This document shows, piece by piece, positions 22,962 through 34,969 of a stretch of DNA of 64,000 bases; the first letter of the stretch is position 1; each line of letters opens with the position of its first letter. The stretch covers positions 208,195 through 272,194 of the forward strand of contig JADLZK010006533.1 in assembly GCA_015847255.1 (NCBI GenBank). Reading direction: 5' to 3'. The notes beneath the pieces are model-generated. The model saw only the letters and a list, made by a program, of their open reading frames with translations. It did not search any database and was not told the DNA's origin. This DNA is from Hyparrhenia diplandra. Lineage: Eukaryota; Streptophyta; Magnoliopsida; Poales; Poaceae. The position numbers and the translations under genes were made by a program.

Positions 22962-23630
22962 GAATCTCTTAAGTTGGAACTCCTGAGGATTAGGGCGGGA
23001 CTCAGCAGTGGGAGAGCTTCGCTGGTTAGTGAAGCAATACCATCCCTCCCTCCTGTTTTTATCAGAAACAAAAATGAGGGAAGAAAGGATAAAACCCTTT
23101 ATGTGGTCGCTCGGATATAATGGATGGTTAGTTGTTAACTGCAAAGGAAGGAGTGGGGGCGTCGCCCTTTTTTGGTCCACCAATAATTGTTGTGTGGTTT
23201 TGCAATCTCTTTGTCCATACTTCATTGATGTACATGTTAAAGACACCATGGGTGTGACATGGAGGACGACATTTGTTTATGGGCAGCCAAGAGTAGAGCA
23301 ACAACATGTTTTCTGGGACCAATTGTGCTTTCTCAAGGCACAGTGGGATGGACCGTGGGTTTGTATTGGAGATTTTAATGAAGCTTTTAGCAATGATGAG
23401 CATTTGGGGCCAACGCACAAAGGTGAGGCTCAGATGTGGCTATTTCGTGAATGCCTGGACGATTGCAACCTTTTTGACTTGGGTTTCTGTGGTCCAAAAT
23501 ATACCTAGAACACCGGATAGAGGTTAAACAATAATATTCGTGTTAGGCTGTTGTTGCTAATGGCCTCTTTACACAACTTTTCGAAGATATACAAGTAGAA
23601 AATATTATCACATTTTCCTCTGACCACTTT
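22962..23630 (+). pseudogene. LINE endonuclease domain (APE-like), 5' part of ORF2
   Basis: The frame starts MNLLSWNS and is interrupted at once by TGA (the codon after SWNS, where active copies have C-x-G-L), then continues GELRWLVKQYHPSLLFLSETKM, a classic apurinic endonuclease block including the catalytic Glu of LSETK. It reaches WVCIGDFNEAF (about 23355-23385), the GDFN catalytic block, and DLGFCGPKYT (about 23475-23507), where frame is lost. In an active LINE this enzyme nicks target DNA. The frame ends at the solo LTR that begins at 23636. Confidence 0.85.
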
Positions 23631-23635
23631 GCTAT

Positions 23636-25355
23636 TGAAATCTCATGTTTGGTTTTGGAAATTGATGACACACTTGTGGACTAATCCTTGCTCTAAGTGT
23701 ATGACTTGAGATAGGATTAGAAGGATGACAAGGAGCATGATGATCATGAACATGGACGATGATGGTGGACATGATGGATCGTCAAGCTCGGTGATCGGCT
23801 TGAGAGGAACCCGGGAGATCAAGGCAAAGGTATCTTGATAGGGTTTTTCCTTTCGGTGATCAAGATACGATAGAACGTGTGATCACATTATAGGATAGAT
23901 AGCCGACTATCAAGAGGGGATGCCATGATAATCCTTGCATGAAGTGCTTCTAGGTCCATATCGACTTGCATATTGCATTTAGGATATGAGAGCACTAACT
24001 TCGATCTTGCCTAACTTTTCGACGTGCTAACATTGGTGATAACGTGATCATCTTGGACGTGTTGGCAACCTACGGCAAGAGGCGAAGCAAGTTTGAAGCA
24101 AAGAGCAAAGAAAAAGATGAAGATCACCGTCCACGGGGTGACCGGACGCGCTTCGGCATCGACCGGAAGCACTCACGGGAGCGTCCGTCGGTCGCGTCTC
24201 GCGAGAGCTCGCAGCCGTGTTTTTGCCGGACGCACCGACCGGACCTCGACCGGATGCTTCCGGTGTCGACCGAACCGTGACCGGACGCCGCGGAGGAGGG
24301 GCGCCACTGTGGGCCCAACCCTTGTCGGTAGCGACCGGAAGCAATCGACCGACCCTCGACCGGACCCGCCGGGTGGTTCCGTCGATCGTCCCGATCGGTC
24401 TAGAGAGCAAATTTTTTGGAGCAACGGCTCCATCTCGAGAGGAGCCCTATATATACTTGGTTGGCTGGTTCTTTGGGTTCTCTCTTGCACATTTGAAGCT
24501 TCCAACTTGCTAGTGAGCATTTGATACTCCTCTCCACTCATCTCTCCATCCATTAACTCGAATTCTTGGTGAGATTGGGAGTGATAGAAGTGCATTGCAT
24601 CATCGGTTGCATCTAGACGCACTTCATCCTTGGAGAAGCCGCGGGATTCTTGTTCTCTTGGGAATTTGCCCAGTTCCCTAGCGGCTTGGAGCAAGAGGCG
24701 GTGTTGAGCTCAAGTGGAGCTTGTTTGAGGCCACACCGGTGGTGATTGTGAGGGGTCGTTCCTTACCCCGCGGGAGATTCGCGAAAGGAGCACTAGTGGA
24801 TTGCTCGTGGCTTGTTGGACCGCGTCTCTTGTGATCGTTTGTTTGAGCGCCCATAGGGGTTTTGGCACCGCCATTGCTTTAGCACACGCCAAGTGAGTGT
24901 GTCGCCACAACGAGGACTTAGCGTGCCGGCAAGCACGTGAACCTCGGTAAAAATCATCGTGTCACTTGTTCTTGCTCGTTGGAGAATTCTTGGAGATCAC
25001 GGTGATTGGCTACAACCTCGACACTACACCGGTGGTATTGTATCCTAGCACCTCTCGCATTACTTTCGTAGTATATCTTGTTAGGGTGCTTAGTGTTGTG
25101 TAGCTTGTTTAGTTAGCTTAGACTTGTTAGCTCCTAGTGGTAGAATTAGTTAGTATATCTTGCCCACCTAGGAATAACTTAGCAACCTAGCCTTTGCTTG
25201 TGTTTAGAGACATTAGAATTGCTAGAAGGCTTGCGTAACTAGTTTGAAGCATTTGCTTATTCGCTACGCCGTCTTATTTACTAACCGCCTTGCTTAGTGT
25301 TGTTTGTAGAATTTTTAATAGGCTATTCAACCCCCCTAGCCATTAGGACCTTTCA
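23636..25355 (+). mobile_element. Solo LTR (1,720 bp) with GCTAT duplication, inserted in the LINE
   Basis: The LTR starts TGAAATCTCATG and ends TTAGGACCTTTCA, flanked by GCTAT at 23631-23635 and 25356-25360. The 3' end contains CTATTCAACCCCCCTAG, the usual terminus of large copia-type LTRs of grasses. A GC-rich block at 24120-24400 has many short GACCGGA / CCGGAAGC repeats. A CTATATATACTTGG TATA box lies at about 24446-24459. No internal domain is present, so recombination between the two LTRs removed the body of the element. LINE sequence resumes directly after the right duplication. Confidence 0.9.
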
Positions 25356-25360
25356 GCTAT

Positions 25361-27400
25361 GTACTTATAGATCCCAAAGCATGTCTAGAGAAGGCAAAGC
25401 GAATCATATCACTGCAATTTCAGATATGAAGTTGCATGGTGTAGGGCGCAGATTATATGGAAACAGTAGAAAAAAGTTGGGCAGATGGATCTGTGGGGCC
25501 AAAGAGTTTATAAACAACCTGGGCCAACTTGACCAAAATGGCAACTTCCTTATCTAAATGGAGTAAAAATTCATTTGGCTTTCCCCGTAAGCAAATAAAA
25601 AAAACTTCAAAATCAATTCACAAGGTTGAGATTTAACAACACCACAAGGAATTATTTCCAAGAGGAAAGAGATATCGAAGGGAGACTCTGTGAGCTGTTC
25701 GAGAGAGAAGAAATAATGGCCCGACAGCATTCAAGAGTAGAATGGCTTTAGTCCGGGGATCGCAACACATCTTTTTTCCGGGCAAGGGCCACATCTCGAA
25801 GAAGAACCAATAAAATAAAATATCTTATTAGGCAAGATGGGAGCAAATGTGTGGAACAATGTGAGATTAAAGAGATGGCTCGATCATTTTATATAAACTT
25901 ATTTACATCTGAACCACTAGTTGGCATGAATTATTTTGTAAGACTTTTTCTAATGATGAGATTAAGGAGGCACTTTTCTAGATGGGTCCAACAAAATCCC
26001 CTAGCCCAGATGGCTTTTCGGCTTTATTTTATCAGAAGCACTGGTCCTTGCTACAGGATGACATATGGCAGGCTGTGAGAAGTTTTCTAGATGGGGATAT
26101 GACATACCATTGGGTTTCTATGATACAACAATTGTCCTTATCCCAAAGGTATCCAAGCCGAAACACTTGTCAAACTTTAGACCAATCAGCCTATGCAATG
26201 TGTTGTATAAAATTGCTTTAAAAGTCTTAGCCAATAGGTCAAGGGGCTACTACCACACATAATTGCTGAAGAGCAAAGTGCTTTTGTTCCAGGAAGGCTG
26301 ATCGCTGATAATGTACTTATAGCCTATGAATGTATGGATACTATCAGACGGCAGCATGCTAAAATTCCCTATTTTCCTCTCAAAATTTACATGATGAAAG
26401 CATATGATCGGGTAGAGTGGACATATCTTCAAGGAGTTCTGCAGAAGCTGGGTTTCGAACAGAGATTGATAAATTGTATTATATGTTGTGTCTCCTCAGT
26501 CCAGTACACGGTGAGAGTGAATGGTGATCTTTCAGAACCTTTTACACCAACAAGAGGATTAAGCCAAGGGGATCCTATCAACCCATATTTATTTTTGCTC
26601 TACGTCGAAGGCCTCTCATGTTTACTGAAGAAGGAGGAACAAGCAGGTCATCTAAATGGGGTGAGAAATGGTGCCTCAGACCAGCTATAACACATCTTTT
26701 ATTTGCAGATGACGGTATTTTCTTTACATGTGCAGATGAAAGATGCATTGATACTTTGAAATATATTTTGCAGACATATAGCCAAGGAATAGGAAAAAAA
26801 AGTTAACCTACATAAATCCTCCTTATACTTTGGCTGCAAATGTGTGACTGAGATTAAACAAAAGGTAATGAACTCTTTGAATGCGCAAAGTGAGGCGCTC
26901 CAGTCCACTTATTTTGGATGCCAACCTATGTGGGTCAATCGAAAATGACTGTTTTCAATTTTATCTCACAAAACATGTGGAAACTTGTACATGGATGGAG
27001 TGATAGACCTTTGTCCAGAGAAGGAAAGGAAATTATGCTTAAATCTGTGGCACAGGCCATACCAGTTTATGTCATGAGTTGTTTTCAGCTTCCTGATGGT
27101 ATTTGAGAAAAAATGAGGGCTATAGTTTCAAACCATTGGTGGGGCTTTAAAGGAGGTAAAAAGAAGATGCATTGGTGATCCTGGAATTGGTTGACAACTC
27201 CAAAATTTATGGGTGGAATGGGTCTTAGAGATACGAAGATTTTCAATCAAGCTATGCTTGGACGCCAATGTTGGAGGCTAATGACACAAACTGATTCTCT
27301 GGGTGCAAGAGTACTCAAGGGGAGGTATTATCCACATTGTTCCTTTACTGAATTAGGTCCCACAAGATCGAGTTCTTTTACATGCGAAGCTTGATATTTG
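25361..27400 (+). pseudogene. LINE reverse transcriptase, middle of ORF2, frame-shifted
   Basis: Conserved RT blocks can be followed across three frames: KSPSPDGFSALFYQKHW (from about 25988), VLIPKVSKPKHLSNFRPISLCNVLYKI (26130-26215), EEQSAFVPGRLIADNVLIAYE (26265-26330), the GLSQGDPINPYLF block (about 26555-26600) and HLLFADDGIFF (about 26690-26727), which holds the catalytic ADD pair. The later EGKEIMLKSVAQAIPVYVMSCF and GGMGLRDTKIFNQAMLGRQ blocks are the post-RT region of plant LINEs. The enzyme would copy LINE RNA at the nicked target. Numerous frame shifts and stops (for example at about 27103) make it inactive. Confidence 0.88.
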
Positions 27401-28194
27401 GAAAACGCCTCCTGGATCGTGGCATCATGTGGAGAGTGGGAACAACAGAACTAATTAGAATACAAAGGACAAATAGATTCCAGATGCACCTTGTCATCCA
27501 ATTCTCCCTTCCGTCCAAATGACTGATGACCTTATGGTGAGTGCTCTAATAGATGAGTCCTCAAGACAGTGGAATGAGGAGCTGGTACGCATTTGTTTTA
27601 AGCGTCTTGATACTGAGCGTATCCTAAATATTCTCCTAAGCCAGACAAGTATATATACCATAAAATCGGCATACATCATGGCAAAAAGTGAGGTAGTACA
27701 TCTCAAGGCCAGTGTATAAAAGGCAATGGAGAGACTTCGGACCAAGTGTGTTGTGCAAAAGATTGGAAACATCTATGGAGTTTATTAAGGTTCCACCAAG
27801 ATGAAAATAGTTTTGTGATGTTTCACACATAATTGTCTCCCAACGAGGAAAATCCCTCGCCGATGATTTGTGTTGCCATTATGGGAGAGATGAAACTATA
27901 GAACATGCCTTTTCTTTTGTCAATGTGTTTCTGAAATTTGGAGAGAATTGAAGAAAAGGTGTGGCTTAAGGAAACTTCTAAAACTAGTGTTGTATAGGCA
28001 ATGGATTTTTCAAACTTTGGCAAGCTGTACAGAGAGAGAGAGAGGCTACCATTCTTGTCATAGCTTTTTGGCACATTTGGGAAGTCAGAAATGCAATTCG
28101 AAATGGAGAAAAAGAGATGCATCCTTGTGTAGTTGAAAAAGTGACCGCTTATGTTGACACGGTGTTGTTGCATATGTATGAACCACCGCCGAGA

Positions 28195-28517
28195 GGATGG
28201 GTTATGATAAATGTTGGGTTATGATAAATGTTGATGCAACAGTGTTTCAAAAAGATAATCGGATGGGTTTGGGCTTTGTGATCAGAGAGCATAGAGGAGA
28301 CTTTTTGGTAGCTTGCAGGAAGAGCATCAACAAGATCACAAATCCTAAACTAGTAGTGGCTATTGCTTTCAGGCAAGCAATCCTGTTTGCTTCGGCGCTT
28401 CCATATAATCAGGTTGTCATTGCAACAGACTATTTGTACCAAGACGATGTCACAAGGTTGCTCATGTTCTTGCTAGGTCAGCCAATCAAATTTCTGATTC
28501 GGTTTGGTTTGATGTAG
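28195..28517 (+). pseudogene. LINE RNase H-like domain, degraded
   Basis: The frame GYDKCWVMINVDATVFQKDN followed by GLGFVIREHRGDFLVACRK is the start of the RNase H-like domain found at the C-terminus of plant L1 ORF2, with the first catalytic Asp in INVDA. ATDYLYQ marks the later Asp block, after which frame is lost. A duplicated GGTTATGATAAATGTTG at 28199-28232 looks like a local slippage event. It is homologous in domain type to the intact 174-aa frame at 20301-20825, but not a close copy. Confidence 0.75.
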
Positions 28518-28638
28518 CTCCTGAGTTCCTCTGGGCTTCTTTATGTACCGATCGATTAATTCAATCAAAAGGCAACCTATTTACTCTAAAAAAGTCCTAA
28601 ATCCTATAGCTGGATCAACAAAAAAAAAAAAAAAAAAA

Positions 28639-29400
28639 GAATCACCTCCAGAACTGCGACATCGTCGTCTCCACGGAGTATTTGCCACGGAGGACATGAC
28701 ACCAGAAACGAGCTCAATAAACAAACAGAGGTCGATCTTTTTTAAAAGTATGTACGGATCCCTGTGCGTAGGGCTAGGCATGCATCATCGTCCCAGGCTC
28801 CCAGCATCTGCAACCATGAAGACGGCTAGCAGATAGCAGTACCTGCCATTCGTGCATGTGCACCCAGAGTGTCTCGTGATAGTAAGTACTCCTATAGTGG
28901 CAGACGTAGTACTATATTATTTGGCCTTTCTCGATCGTAATCTCAGGTCGTCAGGATTGAGATCGTGAGCTCGAGACTATTGTCGGATCAGAGAGCTCAG
29001 AGAGAGCTAGCGCAGCAGCAGGAGCAAAGATCTGCTGCGCATGCATGCTGGCCCTCGATAAAGGACTGGGTCAATGTTCGTACGTCACCATATTTTAAGG
29101 CTTTCCCACTTCACCAGTTCTCAGTTCCAAGAAGCTCGATCGCCGACAGATGGTAAGCACTTAGGAGTCCACAGGAGTATAATCTGCGATTGGCTCGGTC
29201 TTTGTAAATGTACACACAAGAATAATCCCAAATTCCAAGCCTCACATGCAGACATGGCATTGCGTGCTCTGGTTCAAGGCTTCGCTTGTTCGGCTCATAT
29301 TATTCCCGAATCTTTGTTGCCTCAAGGAAACTTAAGCATGAGTGTGGGTTTGTTTTAGGCCTCGCTTGGTAGCTTTTCTCCTGAAGTACTTTCCCAAAGG
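28639..29400. other. Intergenic sequence, no supported gene
   Basis: Mixed-composition DNA downstream of the LINE poly(A). Small open frames (28965-29358) show no domain. Nothing further is supported. Confidence 0.35.
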
Positions 29401-29408
29401 AGCTGAAG

Positions 29409-29565
29409 CAGGGGCGGAGCCAGGATGACACATGCTATTTAGTGGAGATTCAATAAAAATCAAGAAACTTAATGGTGGTTTAATGACTAACTACAATAAT
29501 TAGCATGGGAATTGTGCCTGCAGGGGGGGCTACAGCCCGGGCAGCCCCCCGTGCATCCGCCCCTG
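29409..29565. mobile_element. hAT-like MITE (157 bp) with 8-bp TSD
   Basis: The ends CAGGGGCGGAGCC (29409) and CATCCGCCCCTG (to 29565) are inverted copies, flanked by exact 8-bp duplications AGCTGAAG at 29401-29408 and 29566-29573. Terminal bases and duplication length assign it to the hAT superfamily. It has the same terminus type as the 603-bp element at 547-1149 but is much shorter. Confidence 0.9.
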
Positions 29566-30356
29566 AGCTGAAGCACTTGAGGAGGAGCCTTTTTTTTTCT
29601 GGCTCTGGTCCTCGCCACCATCAATTGGAAGGATTTTTTCTAGCTCCGGCTCTCTAGCAATGTAGGAGTGTAATGTAGCGATCCAAAAGAAGCCTCAAAT
29701 GTGCAGCTCCTATAGCTCCTTTCCATGGTTCATTTTTGTCGTCAAAGGCCTATTTTTCTCTGTGCTACAAACTAAAAAGGGGAATTTGTCCACAGGACAT
29801 GCAAAGTGCTGCCACGGTGCTGCTGGACATCGTTGTTGACGGTCACCAACGACATATTTTTAACGTCAACATTCTACCAATAAGGGGTTGAAACTATACC
29901 TTACTACACACATATACATTTATTATTGACATATTTCCACTTGTAGTGTCCAAATTATTATTGTGCAGATTTATATAAGAAACAAGTGGAAAATGCACCA
30001 AAAGGCGCCTCCCTAGAAAGCGCATTCCTGAAGAACATCAAGCCCAAGGGAGAAATGGACCAAACACGCAGAACGGGCCGATCAAACACCGCCACACAAC
30101 TTTTCAAGCCCAAACACGCCAGCTGCCAAGGCCCGGCCCGAACCGAAGCAGACAGTGCGCGCAAGACCACCTGGTGCGCCCGCACCCATCCCGAGGCTGT
30201 TCAGGTCCGTGTTTGGCGAGGCGGTGCATTACCTTCCATGGAGGGCAGGCCGACGTTGGATGATCGGTTCAAGCAGATTTGGAAGGTGTCCAAGGACGGT
30301 TTTGGCTCCTTCCATGTGGGGAGGGACGTTTTCTAATGAGCCCCCTCTCCTCTACC

Positions 30357-30363
30357 TATAAAA
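30357..30363 (+). promoter_or_regulatory. TATA box in the 5' LTR of element B
   Basis: TATAAAA in the context CTACCTATAAAAGGAGG, followed by a C-rich stretch and a CAACACACACC region where transcription probably starts. The same box is at 35488-35494 in the 3' LTR. Confidence 0.75.
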
Positions 30364-30418
30364 GGAGGCCCTCTCCCCCTCATTCAACACACACCACACA
30401 ATAGAGCCTCTCTCCCTT

Positions 30419-30521
30419 TCTTCTTCTTTCTTCATTCTTCTTCTTCTTCTTCTTCTTCTTCTTCTTTTTCTTTCTTCTTCTTCTTCTTCTTCTTCTTCTT
30501 CTTCTTCTTCTTCTTCTTTTT
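30419..30521. repeat. (TTC)n microsatellite inside the 5' LTR of element B
   Basis: Near-perfect TTC/TTT repeats just downstream of the TATA box, in the region expected to be transcribed. The corresponding tract in the 3' LTR (about 35541-35664) differs in length and in the TTTC/TTC mixture, showing slippage since insertion. Confidence 0.95.
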
Positions 30522-31621
30522 AGTTTGTACTTAGGAGGAGTTTGGCAAGAATAATAAAAGGAGAGCAAGACATTTTGGAGCTATTCGGTATGAGCAATTT
30601 AGAGTTCTTCATCTTGTTCTTGTTCTCTACTTATCAATATAGTCATGTTCTTGAATTAGAGCAAAGTTCTTGTGATATAATCTTGGTTGAAGAACTAGTC
30701 TATAGTTCCTATATCATGATCTTGTCTTATAGAACTTCGTGCTTAGTCTATCATACATACATGTTTAGACCAAAGAGCTAGATCTATATGATGAGTTCTA
30801 TCTAGAGTTAGACTTGGTTGATGTTGGGTTACGGGATTGGTAGTCGTACCTTCGGGTCGTAACTCTTGGAGAAGGAACTCTTTGACCTGGGGAACCTTGA
30901 TCGACCCAAGAGTTGTGGATGGTAGTGCAAACGTGGTGTTTGGGCTAGCGTTCACCTATCTTTTGTGGCGCATCCCACGGTTGGGGGTAGGCGGCTTGGT
31001 CGTGACAAGCCTTGTCCGTCCCTTGAAATCCCCCCACATTCGGGTGTGGCGCAAAGGCTAATTGCCGGAAGTCGCCCAGTTGGGCGTTGGCCGGTGCCCG
31101 AAGTAATTCAAATAGAAACCTTGGCTATCTTGACTTAGAATCTCTAACCATAAAACATGTGTGTATCTGCTATCTTGACATGACTATCTAGGATATGCCT
31201 GCTCCATATTAGATTTATTCTTTTATTCATTCTTTTACCTTTATCCTTGAGATTGGCTTGAGTGTGTGTGTCAAGTTATCCTACTACCTATCTTGTTTTA
31301 CCCCTATTATGAGCATTGGTCCATTATACATTCGTGTTATCTTGTTCATGTCTCTATTAGATCCTTTTCCACCATGCCTTCCTTTGGGAAAATATAAATA
31401 ACGATACCCTGAATACTTCCGGGTGAAATGCTACAATGATAGATCCGCACGCTATGCGGATGAATATCTTATTTGGCAAGATCTATCACCGTTGATGTAC
31501 CTAGTGTTATCACCGACACGGTGGTTTCACTTAGAATGTCAACGGCGCATTTCTCGGGCGCCGTTATTAGAGATGGGTTCCAAAACCTGTTTCTAGTGAT
31601 TGCGCTTTAAGAAATGCAACA

Positions 31622-34600
31622 AGCATTTTCGTGCCGCTGCGTGGGAAGGCATTGGTTTTTATAAGGCATCTTTTTAGAACATGTTTGTCATGATAATATG
31701 CATGTGTAGTGACCTTTGTTCATAACAGGTTTATCTAAAGTAAAAAAAAACTAAAAAATCTTTTATAAAAATTTTAAAAAAAAATTTTAAATAAAAAGCA
31801 AGGATATGTTATCAAGTTAGTATGCGCCTTCGAGTATTCGTATTCTTGTCGCTAACCATTTCAGTGGAGACTAAAAAGAACAAAGGGCACGCGACGCTTG
31901 AAAACATGGGGGCTACATCAACAAGAAAACTTTGATACTCTTGGGCGGAGGAACGCACTCAAAAGGAGACTCGACCTTGCACACTCGACTTTTTCACGAA
32001 AGTCCAAGTGTGAGAGGGAGGATGGTGATAATATCAAGTTCCACGTACAAGGGATCATAAAAAAAGAGAAATGAAAAAAAAAAAAAAAAAAATATGAGAG
32101 AGATGAATAAGAGATTAGCCTCGCCTTTGCTATATATATATAAAAAAAAAAGAGGAAAAAGAGTTGAAAAAAAAAGGAGAGATAAAAAAATATAAAAAAA
32201 AAAAAATGGTTGAAAAAAAAATAATAATAAGAGGAGAGAGGAGCAAAGTTGGCCCCACAAGATCAAAATAAACAAAGAAGGCACTGACTCCACCCAATAA
32301 GAAAGCTTCCATGTAAGCAAGAAGGGATCTTTTTCTCCCAAGACCTTTGTTGCACTCGAAAGTGAGTTCGGTATGCCTCCCTCTACTCCGGTGTGAGGAA
32401 GCCATTACCAAATCAAGATCATCACGCTACCGATGCAGCAATTACTTAACTCTATCCTCAAGCTGCCGGTCAAGTACACCCAGGTATGCAAAGGTCCAAT
32501 AATAATAAAAAAAAAAGAATTAAAAAAAAGAGCAAAGGGAAGGAGGAACATCCTCCTTTAAGCCTTTGTGACCACTAAGGCCCATGGTCAATATACACTA
32601 CATGTGTGTATCACCTAAGCCTTGTGGCCCTTTGAGATGGATTATCAAGCTACCACCGGGAGTTTTCAACACATTCTTGCCTTCATGCGCGGTTGGTACA
32701 CACACACTCAGGTACGCAAAGGTAATAATTCACCAATTCTTTTTACTCATACTTATCTCCATATAAAAATTCATGTTTTCTTTGTTTATGAAATATGATC
32801 CGGGTTTGATGCGCTTTTGCATGTCGCTCATGCGATACATCCATAGGTCTTTTTAAATCAAGCATGGTGCTTGGGTTAAAATTGACCTCCTTTAATCAAA
32901 AATTGACAAGGTGTTGAAATTTAATTAATGAACCTAGAGCCGACGTCATAAACATTTGAGTTATTTCATGATGGAGATAAAACAAGGCTAGACTTATATT
33001 GCATCTTTATTTTAGCCTTGTTTGAGTATGAAAACTTTGGTGAAGCTTTTATGTTCTCCCTTGATAATAAAAATCCTAAAATAAAAATCTTTCAAAAGTC
33101 GCTTTTGCTCCTTCCCGCATATGTTTCAAATTAGGTAATCACGAAGGATGGTAAATCCTCTCGTGAATCTACCATATACTAACCATGCAGAAAAGTTAAG
33201 AGCACGGGGGGTGAAACCCCGATCCAATGGGCATTGAGCTAGCTTGGGGAGGACCCTAACAAGGTAATGAGAAAACTACACTCTCATCCTCTGTCCATTA
33301 CCTTCGAAAAAAAATGTGTTTTATAAAATATTTTATTATCAAAATAAATAAAAAATATTTTACTACACAAAAATCTATAAGTAAATATTTTCAAAAAAAC
33401 TAAAATAAAAATCTTTATAAATAAAATAAATTCTTCTATGAAAAAAAAACTATAATCATTTTGTTCGCCTTTGCAATGCCTTTTATCTCCATTGGATGAA
33501 TCTTGTTTTCATTTCATGCGCCCTTTTTTCTATGTTGGCATGTTTTGGTTTGAAGTTTTGGTTATTCGAATAATCATACTTCCATAGGCATTTTGAATTA
33601 AGCATGGTGCTTAGGTCAAAAAGTCTACCCTAATCGATTAGACATGGAGTCGAGTTTGATTATTGAATCGAGCTGCTAGTGTTGAATTTGGTCGACCATA
33701 TGGACTAACCCCCCCAGGAATTTATCAACTTCGAGAGGGTAAGTCCAAGAGACGACAATGGAGATCAGAAGTTGTCTAGTGAACCAAAAAAAATAATAAT
33801 AATATAATAATAATAAATAAATAAAAATAAATAAAACCTTTGAAACCCCAAGAATGGTCATCCCGTTCTTTCAAGATCATCACAAGACAAGCTTGGGGAG
33901 TCCCCCGGCACGCTAAAAAAAAAAGATGTTAATCAAAGATCAAATCATGGCGTGCACAAGGCTAGCAACATTCTTAACTCGAAGGTAAGTCAAAAGCTAG
34001 CTTGGGGGAGGACTCCCACAAAGGTAACTCGTATCTCACATTCCATTCAGTTATTTTCTTATCTTATATGAATGATGAGATATGAGAAATATAAAAAAAA
34101 AGAGAGAGAGGGGAAGAAGAAAGAGAGAGAGGAGATTTATTCCACTCCAAACATATGTGTTGTAGAAATGTTTAGTTCTACCCCGTTGAAATGATGAATA
34201 GTTGCTCTGTTTTATGTTTTGCCTGTGCCTAGTTTATAATTCGAATTTCTAAAGTTTGGGTTTAGTGGCTAAGTCTAAAAAAAACTCAAAAAAAAAAAAA
34301 CCCGATTCATGTGGGTTGCATAGGCTCTATCTAGTCTAGTTATTGCCAAGTATGATATGGTACAAATGGATTTGCTATGATTTCGCCCAAAAAGAGAAAC
34401 TTGACATCGGGGAATCTAATTTGAAAGAAAAGAGAAATGATATGGGCTATGTTAAAAAAAAAAGAAAAAAAAAAAAAAAAAAAAAAAGAGAGATGAAAAA
34501 TGGACATGTGTCCGAGGGCGAGTAGAGCCCACATCTCCAAAAAAAAAAAAAAAAGAAAGAAAGAGAGGAAATAAAAGACAAAAGTCTAGGGCGAAAGCAG

Positions 34601-34969
34601 AGCCTACCTCCAAAAAAAAAAATATATATATAGCAATAAAGCCCATACTTTCTCGAAAAGCAAAATAGAACTTAAATAAATAAATCCCTGATGAGAAAGT
34701 TGATCAAAAGGATGAATGAAAAGTATTTTTTGTTATAACCATTCTATTTGGCAACCGCCCAAGGCTTTGAGAAAAGCTAAAAAGCCCCGCTACGATGAAA
34801 GGTAATAAAGGGTGAGCAAAGGCATGCCATTTTATTCAAACTCTAGTAGAAAATCTTATTATAACCCCCCGCACTTGTGAAAACATAATCGGCATAGTAG
34901 CAACTCCCCGATCAACAACCAGTACTTATCTTTGCTCGAGGACGCAAGAAAGGGTAAGCTTGGGGAGTT
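31622..34969 (+). mobile_element. Non-coding interior of LTR retrotransposon B with internal degenerate repeats
   Basis: This 3.3-kb interior has no gag, protease, RT, RNase H or integrase; open frames are short and driven by poly(A)/poly(T) runs. It contains repeated phrases: AGCATGGTGCTT.GG (about 32861 and 33602), CATGCGC..TTT with CATCCATAGG/CTTCCATAGG, CAGGTA.GCAAAGGT (about 32480 and 32711), and AGCTTGGGGAG-type polypurine phrases at about 33242, 33892, 34001 and 34958. The last of these is the polypurine tract next to the 3' LTR. This is a large retrotransposon derivative that must use enzymes from an autonomous partner, probably Ty3/gypsy. Confidence 0.85.

Larger units (their letters stand above)
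21240..28638 (+). mobile_element. L1-type LINE, near full length, split by a solo LTR
   Basis: Plus-strand order: a GC-moderate 5' region; an ORF1-like region (about 21603-22460) ending in a zinc-knuckle motif; an endonuclease domain (from about 22962); a reverse transcriptase (about 25850-27400); an RNase H-like domain (about 28195-28440); and a poly(A) run of about 18 bases ending at 28638. This is the domain order of plant L1 LINEs with a C-terminal RNase H. All regions contain stops and frame shifts. A solo LTR with GCTAT duplications (23636-25355) interrupts the ORF2 region. The 5' boundary is approximate and no LINE target duplication was identified. Confidence 0.82.
29834..31621 (+). 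repeat. 5' LTR of non-coding LTR retrotransposon B (LARD)
   Basis: The LTR starts TGTTGACGG and ends AATGCAACA, and a direct repeat lies at 34970-36751. The pair differs by scattered substitutions and small indels, and long stretches (for example 30524-30830 against 35667-35973) look identical, so the insertion is relatively young. The target duplication is ATCGT (29829-29833) against ATCGC (36752-36756). Immediately inside, TCGTGCCGCTGCGTGGG (from about 31630) is a poor match to the aspartate-tRNA-type primer site TGGCGCCGTTGCCGGGG. Confidence 0.93.

Noticed and set aside
30380..30568. Poly-Arg/Lys frames at this site and at 35514-35711
   Set aside because: Translations of the (TTC)n tracts on the opposite strand.
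30542..30781. 79-codon frame, identical in both LTRs of element B (also 35685-35924)
   Set aside because: Identity follows from the LTRs being duplicates at insertion; there is no domain, and the frame crosses the expected R/U5 region, so it is probably non-coding.
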